Position numbers and translations under genes: made by a program. From the IMG/VR virus record IMGVR_UViG_3300030106_004523, positions 1 to 38,567 of that record: 38,567 nt of DNA. One strand, 5' to 3'. The stretch is from a virus. Below, piece by piece: positions 1 to 6,100 of this stretch (its first letter is position 1; every line of letters begins with the position of its first letter). The notes under the pieces were generated by a model. That model searched no databases and was not told where the DNA came from. It saw only the letters and a program-made list of their open reading frames with translations.

Positions 1-1
1 A

Positions 2-898
2 CGCGCACAAATGCTGAAAGAACTGCTCCCCGGTCTAAACGCCTTGTTTGGCTTGGAATACGAGCGGTATGACGACGAGCACACGATGATTTACGAAAGT
101 GAGTCATCTGAGCGTTCGTTTGAGGAAGAGGTGAAGCTGTCTGGATTCGGTGCGGCACCGGTCAAAGCTGAAGGCGCGGCCATCAGCTACGACTCTGCCC
201 AAGAGTCTTTTACTGCTAGGTATAATCACGAAACGATTGCTCTCGGCTTCAGTATCACAGAAGAAGCAATGGAGGACAATCTATATGACTCATTGTCTGC
301 AAGATATACAAAAGCTCTTGCAAGGGCAATGGCTCATACCAAGCAGGTGAAAGCGGCGAATCCACTTAACAACGGCTTCGGCACTTTCCAATCTGGTGAC
401 GGCGTAACGCTGTTCAGCACGGCTCACCCGCTGGTAAATGGTGGCACCAATGCCAACCGTCCTACCACTGCGGCTGATCTGAACGAAACCTCGCTGGAAG
501 ATGCTGTGATTAACATCGCCGCATTTACCGACGAGCGTGGTCTGCTGATCGCGGCACGTCCCCGTCGTTTGATCGTTCCACCCGCGCTTCAGTTTGTAGC
601 AACTCGCTTGCTCGAAACTGATGGCCGTGTTGGTACGTCTGACAACGACATCAACGCCCTTCGTAACAACGGTTCGATTCCAGAAGGCTACTCAGTCAAT
701 CACTTCTTGACTGACACCAACGCCTTCTTTGTCATTACCGATGTACCGAATGGCATGAAGCACTTCCAGCGCACAGCGTTGGAGACCTCAATGGACGGCG
801 ACTTTGACACCGGCAATGTTCGGTACAAGGCTCGTGAGCGATACAGCTTCGGCGTATCCGATCCTCTGGGCATCTACGGATCACCCGGAACGTCCTAA
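2..898 (+). CDS. Major capsid protein, 5' end cut by the window
   Basis: This is the HK97-fold shell protein of the phage head. The reading frame is open to the first base of the window. The residues before the first Met (R-A-Q) match the usual family beginning, so only a few codons are probably missing. The body carries stretches I recognise from marine phage capsid proteins: an early ELLPGLNALFGLEY segment, SERSFEEEVKLSGFGAAP, EEAMEDNLYDSLSARYTKAL, a middle AARPRRLIVPP and the closing VRYKARERYSFG. About 295 residues is the expected family size. It is followed by a hairpin terminator, as is common for very highly expressed capsid genes. Family assignment rests on recalled sequence similarity and is strong. 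The exact start is outside the window. Confidence 0.92.
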   Translation, partial: RAQMLKELLPGLNALFGLEYERYDDEHTMIYESESSERSFEEEVKLSGFGAAPVKAEGAAISYDSAQESFTARYNHETIALGFSITEEAMEDNLYDSLSARYTKALARAMAHTKQVKAANPLNNGFGTFQSGDGVTLFSTAHPLVNGGTNANRPTTAADLNETSLEDAVINIAAFTDERGLLIAARPRRLIVPPALQFVATRLLETDGRVGTSDNDINALRNNGSIPEGYSVNHFLTDTNAFFVITDVPNGMKHFQRTALETSMDGDFDTGNVRYKARERYSFGVSDPLGIYGSPGTS

Positions 899-904
899 TC
901 CTAC

Positions 905-925
905 GGGGGCTTCGGCCCCCTTTTT
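905..925 (+). terminator. Rho-independent terminator after the capsid gene
   Basis: A 6-bp GC stem (GGGGGC / GCCCCC) closes a TTCG tetraloop and is followed by five T residues. It starts seven bases after the capsid stop codon. It is a textbook intrinsic terminator on the plus strand. Because the next gene lies only 84 bases downstream in the same direction, it probably reduces rather than stops transcription, or stabilises the capsid mRNA 3' end. Confidence 0.85.
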
Positions 926-938
926 ATTCCTGACTAAT

Positions 939-954
939 TGTTCCACATGGAACA
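939..954. promoter_or_regulatory. 16-bp palindrome resembling a ParB parS site
   Basis: The sequence TGTTCCACATGGAACA has 7-bp perfect inverted arms around a central CA. It differs at one central base from the perfect palindrome TGTTCCACGTGGAACA, a form of the chromosomal ParB-binding site parS in Pseudomonas and related bacteria (consensus TGTTTCACGTGAAACA). It lies between the capsid terminator and the next ribosome binding site, outside any gene. Flanking CTAA/TTAG extend the symmetry with one unpaired base. It could instead be an operator or an RNA hairpin. Resemblance to parS is seen; ParB binding is inference. Confidence 0.45.
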
Positions 955-982
955 TTAGACCCAGCCAAGACAGGAGACCCCC

Positions 983-1492
983 ATGGCTAATTCTACCTTT
1001 TCCGGTCCCGTTAGATCCGAAAGCACCTTCAAAACCATCAGCAAAAACTCTACCACCGGCACGATTACCGAGGTCGCCACTATTGGTGATGGCCCCGTAA
1101 GCCTTGCAGATGGCAACGTCACGCTTACCAATGCCACCCACAGCGGCAGAATCCTTTTCGTCCCAGATGGCGGACAAGACAACACCTACACGTTGCCTGC
1201 GCCTATTGCGGGCTCTATGTTTAGGTTTGTCTATGCTGGCGGTGCGGCAGATGCCACTGATGCGCTTATTGTTACTCCGGGTAACACCAACTTCTATATC
1301 GGCGGTGTTACCTTATTGGATACAGATGGTGACGCAATCAGCAGTGTTTTTTCTAATGGAAGCTCAAACAGCAGTATTCAATTAAACGTGCCTGCTGGAT
1401 TTGATGTAACCATCGTTGGCTTGAACACGACGAACTACCAAATCTTCGGAAATGTTACGAGCACAACTGCGCCTGCATTTGCCGATCAATAA
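983..1492 (+). CDS. Probable virion protein downstream of capsid (decoration-like)
   Basis: A 169-residue protein rich in Gly, Thr, Ser and Asn, with the alternating beta-type composition of phage decoration or fibre proteins. The start ATG has a clear AGGAG site (972-976) six bases upstream. I do not recognise a named family. Its place directly after the major capsid gene, its lack of charged catalytic motifs and its beta-rich composition suggest a head decoration or minor head protein. The gene is bracketed by two identical GGGGGC-TTCG-GCCCCC hairpins. The function is inferred from context only. Confidence 0.7.
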   Translation: MANSTFSGPVRSESTFKTISKNSTTGTITEVATIGDGPVSLADGNVTLTNATHSGRILFVPDGGQDNTYTLPAPIAGSMFRFVYAGGAADATDALIVTPGNTNFYIGGVTLLDTDGDAISSVFSNGSSNSSIQLNVPAGFDVTIVGLNTTNYQIFGNVTSTTAPAFADQ

Positions 1493-1499
1493 TCTTGTC

Positions 1500-1515
1500 G
1501 GGGGCTTCGGCCCCC
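1500..1515 (+). other. Second copy of the GGGGGC-TTCG-GCCCCC hairpin
   Basis: The stem-loop is the same as the terminator at 905-920 but is followed by ATTATTGG instead of a T run, so it should not terminate efficiently. It sits between a stop codon and the next ribosome binding site. It may protect the 3' end of processed mRNA or be a degraded terminator. Confidence 0.6.
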
Positions 1516-1531
1516 ATTATTGGAGGCTGTT

Positions 1532-1939
1532 ATGGCTGATACAGTTACAAGCAAAACCATTGAGGACGGTCCCCGCACAGCAATTATTGCGTTTACAAAC
1601 GTAAGCGATGGGACTGGCGAGTCCGCTGTTACGAAGGTGGACGTTTCTGCGCTTTCCTCAGACCCGATGGGTAAAGGCGCCTGCACTGGCGTCAACATAG
1701 AGTGCATCTGGTTCTCTACTGTCGGCATGGGCGTGAAGATTTTGTTTGATGCCAGCACCGACGTTCTGGCATGGGAAGTGCCTGCGGACTACGCAGATAC
1801 TGCGGATTTTTCTGAGTTTGTTGGATTGGTAAATAACGCAGGCTCAGGCAAGACAGGTGATATCAACTTTACAACTGTGGGTCATTCTTCTGGCGACTCC
1901 TACAGTATCGTTCTCAAGCTGAAGAAGAGCTACGGCTAA
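1532..1939 (+). CDS. Conserved virion-associated protein, function unknown
   Basis: A 135-residue protein beginning MADTVTSKTIEDGPRTAII. The ATG at 1532 is chosen because a GGAGG box (1522-1526) lies five bases upstream; a TTG at 1520 overlaps that box and is not a likely start. The protein is predicted mostly beta: alternating hydrophobic residues, a central segment around VGMGVKILFDAS, and a short basic end. Small proteins of this type sit between the capsid and head-tail adaptor genes in many marine phages, so a structural role is likely. No enzymatic motif is visible. The stop overlaps the next ATG (TAATG), indicating translational coupling. Confidence 0.65.
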   Translation: MADTVTSKTIEDGPRTAIIAFTNVSDGTGESAVTKVDVSALSSDPMGKGACTGVNIECIWFSTVGMGVKILFDASTDVLAWEVPADYADTADFSEFVGLVNNAGSGKTGDINFTTVGHSSGDSYSIVLKLKKSYG

Positions 1940-2160
1940 TGAGAGAGTATTACAAGAAAGGCGGTAAGACTAAGACTAAGAAAAAGTCTAAATCTCGCGT
2001 GAATGAGGCTGGTAATTATACAAAGCCCACCATGCGTAAGCGTCTGTTTAACAAGATAAAAGCTGGGGGAAAAGGTGGCAAGCCGGGGCAGTGGTCTGCC
2101 CGTAAAGCACAAATGCTTGCTCAACAGTACAAGAAAGCTGGCGGTGGGTATAAAGACTGA
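1939..2160 (+). CDS. Small basic protein, resembles N-terminal half of DUF5872
   Basis: A 73-residue, very lysine-rich protein. Its core GGKPGQWSARKAQMLAQQYK closely resembles a motif I associate with the DUF5872 family, known from phages and from algal giant viruses (Phycodnaviridae), where it precedes a segment like the one encoded here at 2278-2532. It is the first of five consecutive tiny basic genes between the capsid and adaptor genes. The composition suggests nucleic-acid binding, perhaps DNA compaction inside the head. The start overlaps the preceding stop (TAATG). The family link is from memory; the function is unknown. Confidence 0.65.
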   Translation: MREYYKKGGKTKTKKKSKSRVNEAGNYTKPTMRKRLFNKIKAGGKGGKPGQWSARKAQMLAQQYKKAGGGYKD

Positions 2161-2288
2161 TGGCAGAACTAACTTTGGCGCAAAAGCGCAAGATGATTGC
2201 TGAGCTGAAGAAAGCGTCGAAAACGCACGCGGCCCAAGCGGCACGGCTCGAAAAGACGCTTCCCAAGAAAAAGAAGAATGGCTCTTAA
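2160..2288 (+). CDS. 42-residue basic helical protein
   Basis: A very short gene found by its TGATG overlap with the previous stop. It encodes a 42-residue protein starting MAELTLAQKRKMIAEL and ending with a PKKKKNGS tail. It is helical and lysine-rich, and its end overlaps the next gene by 11 bases. The tight overlap on both sides and the shared basic composition with its neighbours support that it is translated. No family is recognised. It may bridge what are two halves of one protein elsewhere (see the genes at 1939 and 2278). Confidence 0.5.
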   Translation: MAELTLAQKRKMIAELKKASKTHAAQAARLEKTLPKKKKNGS

Positions 2289-2532
2289 AAAATCGCAAAA
2301 GTCGCTCAAAAAATGGACTAAGCAGAAGTGGCGCACAAAGTCTGGCAAGCCCAGCACTCAGGGCAAAAAAGCTACTGGCGAGCGTTATCTGCCCGAGAAG
2401 GCGATCAAGTCGCTGTCTGACAAGGAGTACGCGGCAACCAGCCGTAAAAAGCGAGCCGATACCAAAAAGGGCAAGCAACACTCCAAGCAACCCAAAAAGG
2501 TGGCCAAGAAGACGGCGAGGCATCGAAAGTAA
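2278..2532 (+). CDS. Small basic protein conserved in marine phages and algal viruses
   Basis: An 84-residue protein with nearly one quarter lysine. The segments KKWTKQKWRTKSGKPSTQG, ATGERYLPEKAIKSL and EYAATSRKKRADTKKGKQ form a pattern I recognise from short phage proteins and from the C-terminal part of DUF5872-type proteins of algal viruses. There is no enzymatic motif. Regular W and RYLP residues suggest a small folded domain rather than a disordered tail. It overlaps the genes on both sides. A likely role is nucleic-acid binding or head assembly; this is inference. Confidence 0.65.
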   Translation: MALKKSQKSLKKWTKQKWRTKSGKPSTQGKKATGERYLPEKAIKSLSDKEYAATSRKKRADTKKGKQHSKQPKKVAKKTARHRK

Positions 2533-2801
2533 TGCGTGCGTATTACAGGTCTGGCGGAAAGGTCAAGAAGAAGTCTATGGCTTGTAACAAGCCAAGGCGC
2601 ACCCCCGGACACTCAAAGAAAAAGTTTGTGGTCAAGGCGTGTGAGGACGGCAAAGAGAAGCTGATCCGCTATGGCGACAAAAACATGAAGATCAAAAAGA
2701 ATCAGCCGGGAAGGCGAAAGTCGTTCCGTGCTAGGCACAAGTGTGACTCTAATCCACCAAGCAAGCTGTCGGCTCGCTATTGGTCGTGTAAGAACTGGTG
2801 A
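2532..2801 (+). CDS. Small basic cysteine-containing protein, DUF6321-like
   Basis: An 89-residue protein. The stretch MACNKPRRTPGHSKKKFVVK, followed by a KACEDGKEKLIRYG segment and a C-terminal RKSFRARH ... SARYWSCKNW, matches a small family seen in marine phages and algal viruses (DUF6321, from memory). Four conserved cysteines and one or two histidines could form a structural zinc site. The N-terminal MRAYYRSGGK is similar to the MREYYKKGGK that opens the gene at 1939, hinting at a repeated leader shared by the two proteins. The start overlaps the previous stop (TAATG). Confidence 0.65.
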   Translation: MRAYYRSGGKVKKKSMACNKPRRTPGHSKKKFVVKACEDGKEKLIRYGDKNMKIKKNQPGRRKSFRARHKCDSNPPSKLSARYWSCKNW

Positions 2802-2805
2802 TGAT

Positions 2806-2931
2806 ATGCCGATAAGCAGAGCGCAGATGGGCAAGCAGATCAAAAACGCGCCCAAGTCTAGGAAGATAAAGGCGGCTAAGTGTAGAAATGGCTTGGCTCG
2901 CAAGGGCAGGACAAGAGGAAGGAAGGTCTAA
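2806..2931 (+). CDS. 41-residue highly basic protein
   Basis: A tiny gene starting MPISRAQMGKQIKNAPKSRK and ending in an Arg/Lys tail (GRTRGRKV). The ATG at 2806 is used because it lies five bases after the previous stop; the frame extends upstream only inside the preceding gene. It is the last of five consecutive basic genes. Its stop overlaps the next ATG (TAATG), and its C-terminal Arg/Lys codons supply the AGGAAGGAAGG ribosome binding site of the adaptor gene. It is probably nucleic-acid binding; the function is unknown. Confidence 0.55.
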   Translation: MPISRAQMGKQIKNAPKSRKIKAAKCRNGLARKGRTRGRKV

Positions 2932-3626
2932 TGGCCACGAGCGGAACAACCGGCTTTACTCTGGACTTGTCAGACGTTATCGAAGAAGCGTATGAGCGAG
3001 CTGGTCTGGAGCTGAGAAGCGGCTATGACTATAAAACAGCTCGACGTAGCCTAGACCTACTTATGTTGGAATGGCAGAACAGGGGGTTGAACCTTTGGAC
3101 TGTTAGAGACGCGACAGTTTCTCTTGTTGCCGGGACGGCGTCATACACTCTTGGCGTTGACAAGTTAGACATTATTGAGGGATTGCTTCGCACAGACGCT
3201 GGGGATACATCAAAGCAGTCTGATCTAACCATGCAGAGAATCTCTGTTAGTCAGTATGCACATCAAACAAACAAGCTAACACAGGGTAGGCCGTTACAGT
3301 ACTACGTTGAGCGCAAGCCAACCGGCATAACACTTCACTTCTGGCCTGTCCCTGATGCCACAACGAGCTACACCTTTGCTTATTACTATATGGACAGGAT
3401 TGAGGATAGCGGTAGGCCGGCATCAAACAATATGGACGTTCCGGCAAGGTTTTTGCCGTGCTTGGTTGCTGGGCTTGCCTATCAGGTCGCGAGCAAAAGG
3501 CCCGAGGCATTGCAGTTGGCGCCGGCACTCAAGCAGGTTTACGAAGAGCAGTGGAATCTAGCGTCTGATGCGGCAAGAGAAAAGGCCGCTCTGTATGTTG
3601 CGCCCGGAGGCTACAGCAATATATGA
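2931..3626 (+). CDS. Head-tail adaptor, P22 gp4-like tail accessory protein
   Basis: A 231-residue protein. It is helical at the N-terminus (DVIEEAYERAGLELRSGYDY, then RRSLDLLMLEWQNRGLNLW), followed by a beta-rich middle (VAGTASYTLG, TLHFWPVPD) and a helical C-terminus. This arrangement is typical of the adaptor proteins that sit under the portal and stabilise packaged DNA, as P22 gp4 does. A purine-rich AGGAAGGAAGG site precedes the start. It is followed by a second adaptor-like gene at 3967, so the connector probably contains both. Assignment by recalled similarity and position. Confidence 0.75.
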   Translation: MATSGTTGFTLDLSDVIEEAYERAGLELRSGYDYKTARRSLDLLMLEWQNRGLNLWTVRDATVSLVAGTASYTLGVDKLDIIEGLLRTDAGDTSKQSDLTMQRISVSQYAHQTNKLTQGRPLQYYVERKPTGITLHFWPVPDATTSYTFAYYYMDRIEDSGRPASNNMDVPARFLPCLVAGLAYQVASKRPEALQLAPALKQVYEEQWNLASDAAREKAALYVAPGGYSNI

Positions 3627-3967
3627 GTAGTTATGCCAAGGGTAAAAAAGCATTTGGCTTTTGCGACAGAACTGGATTTAGGTATCCGCTGAGAGACCTT
3701 GTTCGCCAGATAGAAGACGGTAGATGGAATGGTCTGTTGGTGGGTCGTGATGTTGTTGATCAAGATCAGCCTCAGCTAAAGCTCGGTGATGTTAACGCAA
3801 GCGATCCACAGGCGCTCAGGTTTCCAAGGCCAGACGATAGCCTAGATGAAAGCCGTGCGCTTTCTGCCTTTGATCCTGTTGGCGGGGGAAATACTGCCTT
3901 GGGTAGCCGCACCGTCGGTCTGGACATGGCTGGGGAAGTGGGCCGTGTGACGGTGGAGATATCTTAA
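3623..3967 (+). CDS. Conserved phage structural protein of unknown function
   Basis: A 114-residue protein opening MSSYAKGKKAFGFCDRTGFR, with RYPLRDLVRQ, GLLVGRDVVD and DPQALRFPRPD following. I recognise this pattern as a short protein conserved in podovirus-like marine phages, located among head-tail joining genes. It has one Cys and several Asp/Arg residues but no complete metal-binding motif. The start overlaps the previous stop in ATGA and the end overlaps the next start (TAATG), so it belongs to the same translational unit as the adaptors. A structural role is inferred. Confidence 0.65.
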   Translation: MSSYAKGKKAFGFCDRTGFRYPLRDLVRQIEDGRWNGLLVGRDVVDQDQPQLKLGDVNASDPQALRFPRPDDSLDESRALSAFDPVGGGNTALGSRTVGLDMAGEVGRVTVEIS

Positions 3968-4608
3968 TGGCTTTCACTTTTACCACTCTGAAGCAGGCTA
4001 TACAGGACTACACAGAGTCAAATGAGACAACATTCGTCAATAACCTGACGACAATCATAAAACAAGCCGAAGACAGAATACTGAAGCGGTGTCAGCTCCC
4101 TGATTTCAGGAAGAATGTTACTGCTAACATGTCGTCAGCAAACCAGTATCTGGCGATGCCGACTGACTTCTTGACGCCATACTCGCTTGCGATAGACAAC
4201 TCGGGATACGACTACCTTATATTCAAAGATGTAAACTTTGTTAGGCAGGCATATCCGTCCTCGTCGACAACTGGCATACCTAAGTATTACGCAATATTCA
4301 GCGATACCTTTTTTTTGATTGGTCCGACGCCAAATGCGAATTTTGCAGTGGAGCTACACTACTTTCACAAGCCAGAATCCATCACAGCGGCCTCGTCAGG
4401 AACCAGTTGGCTTGGCACTAACGCGGAGTCAACCCTGCTGTATGGTTGTCTTCTGGAGGCATACACATTCCTGAAAGGCGATGCTGACCTAATGCAGTTG
4501 TACGCACAGAGGTACGAGGACGCAGTCGCTCGGCTTGAAGAGCTTGGTGAGGGCTACAATACGACGGACAGCTATCGCAGTGGCGCCGTGAGAAAGCCTA
4601 GAACGTAA
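3967..4608 (+). CDS. Head-tail adaptor, SU10-type
   Basis: A 213-residue protein. The N-terminal helix pair (TTLKQAIQDYTESNETTF, then IIKQAEDRILKRCQLPDFRK), a central beta domain with YLAMPTDFLTPYSL and a terminal helical section (LLYGCLLEAYTFLKGDADLM) match adaptor proteins such as that of phage SU10 and other C3-type podoviruses. These form a ring under the portal that joins the nozzle. It sits beside the P22 gp4-like gene at 2931. The assignment is from family memory and context. Confidence 0.75.
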   Translation: MAFTFTTLKQAIQDYTESNETTFVNNLTTIIKQAEDRILKRCQLPDFRKNVTANMSSANQYLAMPTDFLTPYSLAIDNSGYDYLIFKDVNFVRQAYPSSSTTGIPKYYAIFSDTFFLIGPTPNANFAVELHYFHKPESITAASSGTSWLGTNAESTLLYGCLLEAYTFLKGDADLMQLYAQRYEDAVARLEELGEGYNTTDSYRSGAVRKPRT

Positions 4609-4886
4609 TGCTTGAGCTTGAGGTGGGGAGTGTTGCGGTTCAGACAACCACTAACCGTGGTTTTACCCCGGAGGAGGTGGCTGAAAGGTGCCTAGACAGG
4701 ATCATTAGTGTGTCCTCCTCAGCTCCTCAGGCGCTCAAAGATCAGGCGCTTGCATATCGCAAAGATATCCGGGATGTTTTGTTGTTTTACATGCGTGAGG
4801 CGATAAACAGTGATCGCACTACTATTTACAATGCTCTGGTAGACGCAGGGCAAAAAGACCTAGCCGAGGCTATCAGGAGGCTTTGA
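4608..4886 (+). CDS. Conserved small helical phage protein
   Basis: A 92-residue mostly helical protein. The segments TTTNRGFTPEEVAERCLDRI and FYMREAINSDRTTIYNALVD are highly conserved in marine phages next to adaptor and tail genes. It lacks enzyme motifs and membrane segments. A role in assembly or as a minor virion component is plausible. The start overlaps the previous stop (TAATG). Its terminal Arg codons (AGGAGG) supply the ribosome binding site of the next gene, which begins immediately after its stop. Confidence 0.65.
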   Translation: MLELEVGSVAVQTTTNRGFTPEEVAERCLDRIISVSSSAPQALKDQALAYRKDIRDVLLFYMREAINSDRTTIYNALVDAGQKDLAEAIRRL

Positions 4887-5321
4887 ATGGCTTTTAGTGG
4901 AAACTTTATGTGTACCTCGTTCAAGCAAGAGTTGCTTGAGGGCGTGCACAACTTTAAGAATTCTGGCGGGAACACGTTCAAGCTGGCCATGTATACCAAC
5001 AGCGCCTCTTTTACTGCGGCGACAACCGCGTATACCACTTCAAACGAGGTTAGCGGCACAGGGTACACTGCTGGCGGAGCATCCTTGACTAGAGTAGATC
5101 CAACAACGTCCAGCACTACGGCGTTTACGGACTTTTCTGACTTAACATTTAGCACGGCGACTGTGACCGCTCGGGGAGCGTTGATATACAACGACAGCGC
5201 ATCAGGAGATCCAACTGTTGTTGTGCTGGACTTTGGCGCAGATAAGACATCTACAGCCGGAGATTTTACGATTGTGTTTCCCACGGCTGATGCGAGTAAC
5301 GCGATTATTCGGATAGCGTAA
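4887..5321 (+). CDS. Conserved virion protein, probable tail or fibre component
   Basis: A 144-residue protein beginning MAFSGNFMCTSFKQELLEGV, with a beta-rich, Thr/Ser/Ala-rich body (TTSNEVSGTGYTAGG, TARGALIYNDSASGD) and an end motif FTIVFPTADASNAIIRIA. I know this as a widely conserved marine phage protein in the tail region, often preceding fibre-like genes. The AGGAGG box at 4875-4880 supports the start. No catalytic signature is present. The likely role is tail or fibre structure; evidence is composition, neighbours and recalled similarity. Confidence 0.65.
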   Translation: MAFSGNFMCTSFKQELLEGVHNFKNSGGNTFKLAMYTNSASFTAATTAYTTSNEVSGTGYTAGGASLTRVDPTTSSTTAFTDFSDLTFSTATVTARGALIYNDSASGDPTVVVLDFGADKTSTAGDFTIVFPTADASNAIIRIA

Positions 5322-6088
5322 TGGCTGATGTCATTGTCCCCCTCACTGGGTGGGGGCGAGATGGCTGGGGCGCCCTCGGCTGGAATGAGGGTAGTGTCAC
5401 CAACTCAGGAGCTACAGGTGGCGTAGGATCTGTTTCGGTCACTGCCGACGCAAGCGTATCTGTTACAGGGCTTTCCGCTACAGGCTCGGTTGGTTCCGCA
5501 ACGGTTACAGCAGGGGCCAGTGTAAGCGTCACGGGACTCTCTGCAACTGGCTCTGTGGGCTCGGTCACTGTTGTTGCTGAGGCTAACGTAAGTGTTACGG
5601 GGCTTGCGGCAACAGGTTCTGTGGGGTCGGTAACAACCACCGCAGATTCAAACACAAGTGTCACAGGGCTTGCGGCAACCGGATCGGTTGGCTCAGTCAC
5701 TACGACAGCGGGCGCAAGTGTTTCTGCAACAGGTCTTGCGGCAACGGGCGCTGTCGGCTCCGTTACGATTCAGACTGTTAACAATATAGACGTTACGGGC
5801 GTTTCGGCTACCGGAGGTGTTGGGTCTGTTACCACCGTGGCTCAAGCGGGCGTGTCCGTAGAGGGCGTGTCTGGCTCGGGCGAGGTTGGTTCTGTACTGG
5901 TCTGGGGTGTAATTGTTCCAGATCAAACACCAAATTATGTAGAGATTGAGCCCTCTCAGTCTGCGGGCAATTCAGAAATAAGTCCTTCTCAGTCAGCAGG
6001 ATACTCGACAATAAGCCCGTCGCAGTCACCCGGATGGACAGAGGTGGCTCCGTCACAAACGCCAAACTATGAAGATATTGCGGCATAA
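5321..6088 (+). CDS. Repeat-built fibre-like virion protein
   Basis: A 255-residue low-complexity protein. After an N-terminal WGRDGWGALGWNEG segment, about eight repeats of 22 residues follow, with the core ATGSVGSVTVTAGASVSVTG, then about four repeats of 11 residues built on PSQSAGYSTIS, ending NYEDIAA. Such Gly/Val/Thr repeats suggest a beta-helical or fibrous rod. The acidic Ser-Pro tail resembles C-terminal modules seen on other marine phage tail proteins. It lies just before the main tail fibre gene, so attachment to or extension of the fibre is plausible. Repeat number may vary between related phages. Confidence 0.65.
   Translation: MADVIVPLTGWGRDGWGALGWNEGSVTNSGATGGVGSVSVTADASVSVTGLSATGSVGSATVTAGASVSVTGLSATGSVGSVTVVAEANVSVTGLAATGSVGSVTTTADSNTSVTGLAATGSVGSVTTTAGASVSATGLAATGAVGSVTIQTVNNIDVTGVSATGGVGSVTTVAQAGVSVEGVSGSGEVGSVLVWGVIVPDQTPNYVEIEPSQSAGNSEISPSQSAGYSTISPSQSPGWTEVAPSQTPNYEDIAA
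5407..5910 (+). repeat. Tandem 66-bp coding repeats
   Basis: About seven to eight in-frame 66-bp units encode the 22-residue fibre repeat. They are diverged at synonymous positions, so this is an old expansion maintained at protein level rather than a recent slippage product. Confidence 0.7.
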
Positions 6089-6100
6089 GAGGATTGGTTA

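Noticed and set aside
1520-1531. TTG start for the gene at 1532
   Set aside because: The TTG overlaps the GGAGG site that serves the ATG at 1532.
1936-2523. A 195-residue open frame on the minus strand with hydrophobic composition
   Set aside because: It is antisense to the Lys/Arg-rich genes; AAG/AAA codons read backwards give Leu/Phe-rich frames. It has no ribosome site and no recognisable pattern.
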